Assembly (NCBI RefSeq): GCF_902459465.1 | Contig: NC_047063.1 | Span: 18,937,685 to 19,001,684, forward strand | Source: Asterias rubens | Taxonomy: Eukaryota > Echinodermata > Asteroidea > Forcipulatida > Asteriidae | Direction of reading: 5' to 3' | Length of the DNA stretch: 64,000 bases | The notes under the pieces: generated by a model | The model's input: the letters and a program-made list of their open reading frames with translations, nothing else | Told to the model about the DNA's origin: nothing | Database searches by the model: none | Shown here: positions 35,783 through 47,700 of the stretch, piece after piece | Position numbering within the stretch: position 1 is the stretch's first letter | Layout of the letters: each line of letters opens with the position of its first letter | Position numbers and translations under genes: made by a program

Positions 35783-38700
35783 TTAAGTCAGCTTGGAGAC
35801 AAGTGCGCGTGCTCCTGCCTCCTGTACAGGGGGTAAGGCATAAGAAATAAAAAACAAAATGTTATAAGAACTTTCACACACATTTCTTTGAGTTTTGTGT
35901 TTCCAGTAAAGTAGCAATTTAAATGAACATGACAAAATCTGATGGAGCAACATTTAACCTTCTATGTGTAGGTGTTAACGCGAAGCTCATAAACAAGAAT
36001 TGCGCTCAGTAGAAGTGATCAGCCTGTCCAGCCCGTTGTTTGGACCTGCAGCCGATTTCGAAACGCTGGGGTTAGTCCTATCTCGAGTTTAGGACGAGTA
36101 ACCCGTCCTAACATAAGATGGGTTCATTACGGAACTTATCTCGTCCTAAGTCCTAAGATTAATCCTAAGTTAGGAAGAGTTTGGTGAAATCCACGGCTGG
36201 ATCCTCATTTCTTTATTCTGGTTGGTCCAGTAGTCGAAAATGGCGTTATAATGACGTCACAGTGTGTAACCTTTGCCTTGCTCCCGTACTACAAAACTGA
36301 AGTGTGTCCCCCCCCCCAAAATATAATAATAAATTTTCATTTGAAAACGTAGTGTTGTTGTTGTTTTACCTTTAAAAAAACAATGGTTAAAACCAACAAA
36401 TATAATGTGTGTGAACGGTTTTTTAAACTTCTCCTACAACCTCTTACCCTCCATCTCGTGCAGACATTCCTGACCCTGGCTTTTCCCTTCGGTAGTGTCT
36501 TGACGACCAGAAGGGCTCGACAGAGTCGGTTGTTCTTGGGGTCGTCTTCGTCCTCAACGTCCTCAGGAGTAGCCAGCTGAGCCATGGGTGTTCTCTCGCC
36601 CCTCTCGGCGTCGTCGTGGGTTAGATACTCCTCCCTTTGTGGGTGGGGCAAAAAGAGAATATAGGGCGTTTTAATTATGGTGTCATCTGCTTTTTCAAAT
36701 TTTTACCAGGCAGTGGACACTATTGGTAATTACTCAAAATAATGATCAGCATAAAACCTCACTTGGTAACGAGTAATGGGGAGAGGTTGATAGTATAAAA
36801 CATTGTGAGAAACGGCTCCTTCTGAAGTGACGTAGTTTTCGAGAAAGAAGTAATTTTCCACGAATTTGATTTCGAGACCTCAAGATTAGAATTTGCATCT
36901 GAAGGCACACAACTTCGTGTGACAAAGGTGTTTTTTATTTCACTCATATCTCGCAACTTCGACGACCAATTGAGCTCAAATTTTCACTGGTTTGTTATTT
37001 TATGCATATTATGTTTAGATACACCAAGTGAGAAGACTGGTCTTTGACAATTATATGTCCACTGTCTTTAAGGGCAAAGAACGGATAAACGTTTTAGTCT
37101 GAAAACTCCACCAAGTGTTTCTAAAATAGAAACTTTGATTGCCTATATATTTCCTATTTTTTTCTGGATCATTCCCTTATAATCAGGAAAAAGAACGGAT
37201 AAGCATTTTAGTCTGAAAACTCCACCAATTGTTTCTAAAAATAAAGACTTTGATTGGCTATATATTTCCCGCTTTTTCTGGATCCTTCCCTTTATACTTT
37301 CCCCTCTTTTTCCTGTAAATGGATATGTATTTGTTTGTACTTGTGTATGCCTCTGAAGAAAGGCCGGGTTGGAACGAAAGCTAAGGCCATCTACCCTACT
37401 CATTGTATAATTGTAAATAGTATATAAACAATATTATTTTTTATCATTTCTGGTTGTAAAGCCATGGATAAATGCCCCTTGCTTTCAGTAAGTATCATTG
37501 TTCTTTACTTAGGACAATAATGCCAATAGGAGTTCATCTAGGGATTCTATTCGTTACACTTTCCACTGTGTATGACAAGGAGCACCGGGCAATGGTCGAG
37601 CATGCCCAAAATAATATGGGCAACTTCTTCATCAGTTGTTTAGTGTGAGCGACGCTCTTTCTTAAAACCATCCAAACATGTTCTGGAAGTGTTTAGTTAT
37701 GCCAATGTGTTCCCAATCAATGATGATTGAAATCTATTCCTAAAAATCACCAGAGAACAAACGAAAGTTGACTTTACTGGTATCCTCGTGTTGCTCTGCT
37801 TGTAACGTGTATTATAACCAAAGTGGTTATGTAGCAAAGAGAAAATACAAAATATGGTTATAGAAAACCGTCATATATCCCTGAAAAAGGCAGGTATTCG
37901 ATCAGTGCATCTAATACCTATCCTATCGTACGGTGCCTAGACATGGACGACCACCAAACGACTAGAGAAAAAAACTAAGGGTGACATAGAGGGCCAAAGA
38001 AAGGATTATAATAGGAGTATACAAAGAAGAACAGGGTGACGAATGAGGACCTAAGAAAGAAATCAAGAGTGCAGGATATTATCAAGACGATGAAATCAAA
38101 GAATTGGAGATGGGCAGGCCATATAGCAAGGGTGCGTGACAACAGGTGGGCACGCAAAACAACCAACTGGACTCCAAGAAACTGGACATGAAAAAGGGGC
38201 AACAAAACAGAAGATGGAGAGATGACCTGAGTACATACAGGGGCATTGCTTGGCAACAGACAGCGCAGGATAGAGTGAGATGGAGAATTGGTGAAGGGGC
38301 TCAAATTCATACTACAGAGGAGTGTGAAACAGTCTAGATAACGATAGAAAACCAGAGTTCCCTCGTATAAATGGGATCTTATCATGGGTTACTTGTGTCC
38401 TGTCTTACCACCTACCTAAGACTTCTCTGCCACTTGAAGCTCCCGAAGTGTCGCCTAGACGTCTGCCTCATCTGCTCCTTCCAAGACAGGGTTGTCCTCT
38501 GAGGCTGATGGGAGAGAACCTCTCGGACGGCCGGTGCCCTACCCATCTTCACCTCGGTGGAATAGGCCTTCTGGTACCGGGCTAGACTCGCACTGCTCAG
38601 GGAGCGCTCCATGTTCAAGATGATCATTGCCCACTGCCGAAGATAAAACACATTTTTAAAAGACTTTTCAAAAATCTTGTAAAACAGTCTAGTACCGCAA

Positions 38701-41700
38701 ATAGGGATTAGAGTGTGATGTTGATGGTCAATCATAAAATTTGACACACAGGCAGAGTACGTACTCATTAGAAAGGTATTTCGATAGTGTTACTTTAAGT
38801 AGAAAAGTAATGGCAGCCGTAATGAAAACTTTTACAACTTGGGGTCAATTTCATAGAGCTGCTTAAGCAAAAAATTTGCTTAAGCACGAAAATAGCTCGC
38901 TTATTTTACACATGTTACTGGCCAAAATTTCCTGCCATATACATTGCTTATGACTAGTATTAAGCTGTTGTTTACTTAGCATAACAATTGAGTGGAGTCT
39001 TGGCCGGTAATCTGATTTTACTAAGCAAGGATTTTTTTGCTTAAGCAAAATTTTGTGCTTAAACAGCTCTATGAAATTGGGCCCTGCTTGTTATTTTGTA
39101 TGCCTATAATATTATTTTTAAAACTCGTGACAATTCTGCGATGGTCCTAAGTTCAGCCAGATATCTTTTTTTAAGGCATGATTTGACTGTATGCCAATTT
39201 CAGGTTGTATCATGAAAGGCACAACTACCCAAATTATGTCCAGAATAATAAAATGTCCACCAATTGTCATGGCGCACACAAAAAAAACGTGCGAAATCAT
39301 TAGCAAAGCCACAGTTTAAGATACCTGGCGTTTCCACTCCATCCGGGAACGTTCCTTGATCTTCTCAAACGTTCGCGCCATTTTGGCGATGAGCATGTTG
39401 AGTAGTAGCACTGGGATCAAGAGAGCGAAGACGACGAAGACGACGTAGATCTGCCATGGTGCCCGGGACAGGTCAAGATCACTCACCTATTATTAAACAA
39501 ATACGAAACGAATCGTGGGTTCGAATCCCACCCGAGTAATATGCCTGTGATTTGTTTTCACAGGACTCGGGAAAGTACTGAGTAACAGTGCTATAACACA
39601 AATCGGTGTATGGGTACAACAACAAAATTAATATTCTTTATCCCCGATGCAAATTTAACATCTACTATTAATTGCAAATCCCAATGCAAAATGTACAGTA
39701 TTTTTAAACGTAAGCTACAACGCAACTCCCTCGTCTGCCATCAAAATGTGCCTCATAATATTGTTGTGAACTTGCAAAACATTTGCTGCAACCGACTTGA
39801 AGTTTGACAACCTTTTGGTCAACCTTTTTAAAGTAGTAACAGACCCCACTTGAACAAATCATAACTGTATAGGTCTCAGGTTTATAGGCTGGTGTAGGGG
39901 GACTGCGCTAACGGAAGCAGGGAATTATCTGCTCACGGCAAGCGTATTTCACGGGTAAGCGGTGGATTTGGGGTTCTGCGCGTGCGTACTCCGCGTTACT
40001 AGGCATTCTACGCTTACAAGGCTAGCGCAGAAATTCGGCGCTTGCACGTAAGCGGGGAATCGTGATCGTAAGCGCAGAATTCGGCGGTAAGCAGAGCCAT
40101 GAAATTGGGCCCTGATGCGCGTTTCGTGTCGGGGTACTAAGGCTGCGGCTGCGGCTGCGGCTCAGTGGCTTCTTGGAACCTGGGTTGACGCTAGGACATA
40201 TTATGATGAACAAACAAAGCCTTTACAACTCACACGAAACTTTGCAAAGGTCATATGGAACATGGTGACGGCCGCACTCTTGACGTCAGTGTAACCGTGA
40301 GGCACAGTGCAGTTGTTGCCATTTGAGCTCACATTAGACATACCAAGATATCCATAGTAGAAAACTGTCAAGAAAAATATAGTGTTGAAATTGAAATTTA
40401 ACTTAGGCATTAATGTTTGCAATTGCAGAGAAGAAAGCTTTTTCAATTTTTTGTTTAACAAAATGCCAAGTTCATTTCGTTTATTAAGTGATAAACGTGC
40501 GGTCTGGTTGGCGTAGTGGTATTTTTCTCGCCTTCCACCTCTCAGTGACTCGAATCCGGCCGGGGGTGAAGTTTTTTTTTCTCCAAACGACATTGCAATA
40601 CTTTTTTCTCTTTTCCGTCAAAAATGGCTCTCTCCGCCAAAATTACGTCATAATGAATTTTTTTAAATCGTTTACCAAACCATTGCAATGTCGTTTGGGG
40701 AAAAAAAATAGCTGCCGGGGGCTCTATGTGGATTGGGTTTCAGACCCTGGTACATGGCTGCGTGGATTTTCCCTTGAATAATTCTTTGAGGTTTTCCTTC
40801 CTCATCTCTCAAGACTGGAACTTCCTCCTTCTGTCTTCTTTCCTTAGGGTTTTCGGCTAGTATTTTTGAGAATCATTGGCTTCAAAATGAATGAAGTGAA
40901 CTGAGATGAAGCTATAAATAGCTGCTTTGGCCAGAGTAAGGGTGAACTTCCATTGGAACATAAGTTTTCTACAAAAGGGGAAAGTAACTCAAGAAACGGA
41001 CATGTTATAGTTTCTCACCTCCAACAAACATGTAGACGAAGATGCAATAAATGATGGTGAACCGTAGCAGGTCACCGGTGCACATCTTGCCTATAATGAC
41101 CACTAGAGGGCCGAGCTTCCGGTGTGCCCTGAATGTAAAGTGAATTGAATAATAATTACTAAGTTTTTACATAGCTCGTTTTAGGCATATCAAAACGCTA
41201 ACTTGCTAATTTAACGACAGTTGTGCTAAATTTGAATTAGTTGAGACATTTACATGGCGCCTTTTTGGTATCGCAGTAACACCATTGTGTGTATCTACTT
41301 GCTGAATAGATTATGTTTTTTTGAAAACTTGTTTGCTGTAGACCTATATTTTGAAATGGACTGTCCCGCTTTTTAACTACTGGGCGGGACCACTACTTTC
41401 ACTATAGTGGACCGAGGGGACTTCTCGTCACTTCACTACCGCAGTGAGGCAACCCTTTCCAGTGAGGGCGCTGCCCAACATTTCCATTGCACAATAACAT
41501 TAAAATTATGCTGTCCCTCGAGGTTGAAGGTACATATTGTATACTACTTCAGGTGATTTGTCAGAATGATTGGTTTTAATGAACGAATTAATAACCATGT
41601 GCTTTCAGATTCGGAAACTTTAATATCCTGCTTAGTGCCTTTTCGTTTTAAGAGGCAAGTGTTTGCCAACCCTTATAGAAAGTGGACACTATCGATAATT

Positions 41701-44700
41701 ACTCAAAATAATTTTTAGCATAAAAACTTATATGGTATATAACGAGTATAATGGAGAGCTGTTGATAGTATACAAAAGTTGTGAGAAACGGCTCAGATCT
41801 AGATTTTGAGGTCTCGCAACTTCGACGACCAATAATTTGAGCTCAAATTTTCACAGGTTTGTTATTTTAAGCATAATTATGTCGAGATACAACAAGTGAG
41901 AGACTGATCTTTGACAATTTCCAATAGTGTCCAGTGTCTTTAAGGAATAAGTATTCTACACTGAGATCCTCTTGAGCAAGATTCGGACGATTTGCTCACC
42001 GGTAGAAGAGCAGCATGCAGCACCAAGATAGGGGCACTGCCACCACCAGTAAGTAGTCTTCGGCTTCACGTAGTCCGGTCAATCGCAGTGGAATGCATGC
42101 ATACAACAGAGATATCGCCACAAGGGAAATACACTTCTCTGGCAACTCAATCTACAAGAGGGCGGAATTTGATGTTAAAAATATGACGCGCCTATCTTGA
42201 GTCAGATTCCCTATGTTCATTCAGTTCATAGTAATGACATCAACCTACTCGAAACCAGGCTTTTTTGGCGTCTGTTGGGGTTTGGCCTATAATTTCAAAA
42301 AGTTGTTACGCTGCAGAAAACGCATGCGCTTAGAGTTTTTTAGCTTAGCAAAACCTAGCATGGAACCAGTCACAAGCAGTATACAGTACGCGACTTGTTT
42401 GCAGGCAACCTATCTCTGCTAAGCAAGACTTTCGGTATGTTTTTATACGCATCATTAGAATCGGGCCCTGATGGTATACATTGCTTAGTGCATGAGAAAG
42501 CCTTTCTAAAAGCATACCGTAAGGCTTTACCTCTAAAAGTACTGTAGCCGTAAGGTAACCCGATAATTACGTATTCTGTGATAACATACTAACTAGAGTA
42601 TTGAAGATGAGAACATGAGAAGTAAACAAGTATTTAGGCAACGAGACATGGATACTGCATTGGCGCTGAAGATGCAGTAACATGACGTCATCATCCACCG
42701 ATAAATCAACAGAAATCGGTTTTTTTGCAAACCGTATACACCGCCACATCGCTCAACGCACACCGTACGACTACTGTGCACAAGTCATCCGCACTTGTAC
42801 CACTAACCCGCATGCGGAGACAGCCGATCGACGCATGCGGATGTGTACGCATGCGGATGTGCATGCATCGTGTCGTGCGATGTGGTTACACACATTACGC
42901 ACAGTGTATACGCGTGGGTTTTTTATACAGCGGCGGTCTTTTTTCGGAGTGAAAAATTCGACTGCCTTGAGCAAGGCTACGGGGAAGAGGAATTACTGAA
43001 CCTACAAAGCTTTTACTGATTGAGCCCTGTGATCTCATCTCGTAGATACCAACGACAAATTTGACAGCACAGCTCACGAGAACCAAAACCTCAGCTGTTA
43101 GTCGAACCTGCAAAACAAAAACATGCAATATAATAATCCACAACCATATCAACAGAAACGTTTGGGAAGAAATGTGTTCTTTAAAGACATTATCAAAACT
43201 AGTTTTAAGAGCTAGCTCCATGATCAAAATAGAGGAAAATAATGTCGGTGTTAAACTATCTGGAGCTATATGTCTCAAAGACACTGGACTCCTTTAGTAA
43301 TTGTCAAAGACCAGTCTTCTCACTTAGTGTATTTCAACATATGCACAAGATAACAAACCTGTGAGCATTTGAACTCAATTGGTTGTCGAAGTTGCGAGAT
43401 AATAAAATTTTGATGTTCAATTTTCTAGGGTAGTAATCTTACACCGTGTCCGATGTAGTTGCTCTGGCTGCGGCTGCAGCTAGACACGTAAATGGGGAAT
43501 GACGTAGAGGCTGCCCTTAGCAACGCCTACACTTGACCCAAGTCCCAATCCCGTGAGAGTTCTTTTTTCAGTCCCATTTCCTAACATCAGACAACTTTTG
43601 CGCTGCCGGCATCCCCCAACCTGTGCCTTGCCTTTCTCGGGACCAGGATAGCTCTATACGTTTTGACGTAATATGCTTAGGACCTCTCGAACGAGAACGG
43701 GACTTGAACCAAGTCTACTATTGCCACAGCATTCAGTACTTTGTACTCGACTTATGTACTAACATAATTGAGCGACTCTTGGAATCAAAGCAATATAACG
43801 CATAACTAGAAAGTCAAACAATTCTTAGAAAGTCAAACAATTCTTATGACCATCAAAATATGGTCTTAATATTTACCAAATCCTTCAGGCAGTGCCTATC
43901 ACCAAGTTCCCTGATGGTCAGTAGGTGCTCGTCCGGTGGTGGTCGTAAAACCACTACAATAGAGAGAAGTGCTAAATGGATCACAGTCCAGGCGAACCGT
44001 ATCATCAATATCCGCTGAAAAATAATCAAAGTTAAACTTTAAAGTCACCTGGAAATAGAATTTTTTTCTTCTTTCAAACATAAGAGTATATGCTTACGCA
44101 CAATAAAACAAATTGTTTGTCACGATTTATATGTTTAAAAAATATATAAAGTTGTTAGGGGGTCTGACTCCGCCTACCCCTTTTGTGACGTCAATCGAGG
44201 CAGACTTTGCCTGCAATGCGTATAGTAAACACACGTGCAAACTACATGTACGTCCAAGTCGTGAGTTGGTACATTTCAAAAAGTGTTTTTCTGCATTCAG
44301 CAGCAATACACCTGGTCGGCATTGCCGGGAAAAAAAGAAGATTTGGTCCGTATATGTACTTTGCAATTGTGTTTACTCTACGCATTACAGGCAAAGTCTG
44401 CCTCGATTGACGTCACGAACAGCGCCCTCTCGGGTCGGGGTCTACTCTTAAATTTGTAAATAACATAAGAACTGATTTTGTTAAACCTTAGTTAACTGTT
44501 TATTCACATTCCACTCATCAAAACACATATATTAGTGACACAAGCTTTATTTTGAAAAAATACCACTTCCAGGTGACTTTAAAGAAATTAAATGAAAGAG
44601 GGAGCCATGAGAGTTCACGACATTCTATTTGAAGTGGTAGGCTTATTCTTTGTTACATGACATGTCATGCATTTTTAATGTATCAAGTAATGTGTTGGCG

Positions 44701-47700
44701 TGAGTAGGGTTATAAGATTTAAAATAAATAAATAAAATAAATATAGACTACATTAAAACCGGGGACCTATAACAAAAGCGGACATTTTTAGGGTCCACTG
44801 TTTGGGAAAAGGTCCACAGTTGGAAAACGTATATGCAAAACCAATGGGAGCTGTTGCAAAAAAAGTTAAACAAAAGAGAGACAATAGGAGACTTTCCAAC
44901 GCTAGGTGGCAGCAGACATACCGGGTAAATTTCCATTGTTTACGTAGTTCTGAACATGCGCATAATTCTGAGAACAATGGATTTACCCGGTAAGTCTGCT
45001 GCCCTCTATCGTCCCAGAAAGTCTCCCATAGGAGGCCCACGGTTGCAGGCGTACCATGAAAAGGTTGTTTGCAAAGGTATACTAAGTCTTGTAGGCAAAT
45101 GACGCCTGAATGGTTCCCGTAATCAAAGACGAGCACACCGTAATCGCTTTGTAATGAGAAGCATCACCGCAGGCAATGACAACCAAAGGTTGGGTATCTT
45201 TTTAGCCCTGGCGGCCTTACACTTTCGTATTATACTACAGTCTCTCTGTATCTGTGTACAGAGGAAGAGTTTTTATATAGGGCTAGGATGGGCTATAGGT
45301 ATCCTTTTAGGTTTTTGTTTTCACTTCCACAACTTGACACCGAGTACTATACCGGGTATATTACCAATCAGCTGTATGGGAGGGAAATTAGACACTGTGA
45401 ATGGAGAAGACACGAGACTCCAGTGTCGTGTCAATGCCTTTCTGAGATTGGTGGACGATAATGAATGCACTGTTTGGTGTGGATGTAAACAGAACAAAAT
45501 AATTCACCCGAACCTAACAGTGTGATTAGTGTTCACCATAGCTCACTATGGCTTATAAGCTCGTCACGAAGTGAGATCGTCATTTATAGTGACCTACCTT
45601 TCCTGCGTTGGAGGGGCTGAACAAATAGAACGACATGACTGAGAAGAACAAATTCACGATTGCACGAAATTGAAAACGAAATAAAGTAAAAGAAAAAAAA
45701 TCTAGTCTGAATGATTTAGGCAAACAATATGAAGTTGACCAGAAAAACATAATTTATTGAGTTATAACAAAATATTTATTCCTTTTTTTTGCAAGAGTAA
45801 ATTCAATTTCATTTTCTGGTTTTAAATCAACACACAAATCAACCGACCTGTAAACATTTCATCAAATCCGCTGGTAAAGATTCTGCCGTCGCGATCCTTA
45901 GCGCAAACAACGAAGCATTTATTATGTCTCGAATCTAAGATTTTGAGCACGTTCATCCGTGCCTATATTTTGATTGCTGCAATCAAAATTGTAATCAGGC
46001 TGGATTGGGGGGGGGGGGGGGGTGTTGAGATACAGTTTTTCTCATCTTTGACATCGTTTCAGACGGAAACAATTTCTCTGGAAGATTGGTAGAGCCTACC
46101 GGTGTGAAATTTAATATCATTCATTATTTTGTTTTTCTCTTTTTCGAGGTTGATATTAGTACTAATCCCAGCTTGCCGTTTAGCTATGGTTGGAATTGAA
46201 CACACTTTCTTTTAAGTTAGGACAAACATCTCACCCTTCATTGGGTGGAATTACAGCTTATAAAGTTTTGCTAAACAGAATAAGGTTACCAGCCAATTAT
46301 ACCATTTCGCTTGTGCCAGTTGTGGCTGGTAGGCCTATCCTGTTTATTTTTGCTTAGTAGAAAATATCTAAGCAACATTTGCTGCTTAAAAGCACCTCTA
46401 AATAATTGGTATTATAAAGCTGCTTCAGCGGGAAGTATCGCTGAATTTGTTTCGCTAAGCAAACGTGACTAACAGGGTACCAGTCACAAATTTAATTGTA
46501 CTAGAGGTGACATGAGTTTGCCTGGTAACCTTGTTCTGGTATAAGCAAGATTTATTAGTTTATATATGTTCTGCTTAAAGGCTTTGGGTACTCTTTGAAA
46601 CAAAAAGCACATCCCCTCAACAAGCAATATTTTAAGGGATGCATTCTACAGTCATTGTCTTCAAACCGTGTAAGTTGAATGTAAATCTGTGGATATTGTG
46701 TTTTGTGTTACAAAAAATGAACCTATAAGAGCTCTGCGAAACCGCGTATGTAATAACAGGAAAATCATACAATTTCAAGGGATAATATGTGGATCATTAT
46801 TTGCACTTTAACAAATCTTTCCAACCATGTAATGACAAATGCATGTATTGCCCAAACAAAGCGCTAAATCTGAAGACAACGTATCTTTAAAGCATGCAGA
46901 TTTTCGTGCACTTGTAAGCAATAATAATATGGTGGTTCCAAAAAGTGTTCCCAAAAGAAGGGCTACATTTAGGACCGGGCTACATCTAGGTACATGTTTG
47001 GGGCTACGTTTAGGTCAGGCTACATTTAGGGCTCGGGCTACATTTAGGTGCCGCACACGCGTGAGACTTGCAAGGTCGAATTAAAATCTGCTGAAACACA
47101 TACGGTTTTGTACCTTGGCGTATCGGTTCCATTTTTCTTCCAGTAGTCTCTGTATAATCTGACCCTCCAGCATCTTAAGATGTTGCAGCTTGTCTCCTTG
47201 CACTATCATCCGCAGAGCCGATCTGTCATCTGAGGATAGATATTAAATAGCAACATATAGGCCGTTTTCGAAACCACGGCTTCGGTTTTGGATTCGGCTC
47301 AGGCTAGCTTGGCCCCACGGTTGTTTTGCGTACACGCCCAGAGGGCTTCAGACGCGAGGATGGAGCTTGAAGTCGAATCCAAAGCCGAAAACGTGGTTTC
47401 GAAAAGAGCCACGGAGTTCCAATTTAAAATGAGGATTGGTAGAACTGACAAAAATATTCGTAGACAGTGTTCGTGTATTACTGTGATTAACCATTAAAGG
47501 CACCGGACACTATTAATAATTACTCAAAATAATTGTTTAGCATATGCCTTACTAGGTAACAAGCAATGGAGAGCTGTTGATAGTATAAACGTTGTGAGAA
47601 ACGGCTCCCTCTGAAGTAACAGAGTTTTCAAGAAAGAAGTAATTTTTCCACGAATTTGATTTCGAGACCTCAGATTTAGATTTTGAGGTCTCGAAATCAA

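Noticed and set aside
36337-36447. Read-through of TRPV exon 15 into a longer C-terminus
   Set aside because: A clear GTAAGAG donor ends the exon and a phase-matched last exon with a stop exists at 35783-35821. The read-through text is low-complexity; it remains possible as intron retention.
45154-45525. 123-codon plus-strand ORF in a TRPV intron
   Set aside because: No family resemblance, antisense to the gene, next to repeat elements.
45598-45690. Initially considered as the TRPV S1 exon (open frame with [13 protein letters not shown])
   Set aside because: The exon at 43877-44014 supplies an S1 that matches the family and joins exon 7 in phase, so this segment is at most alternative.
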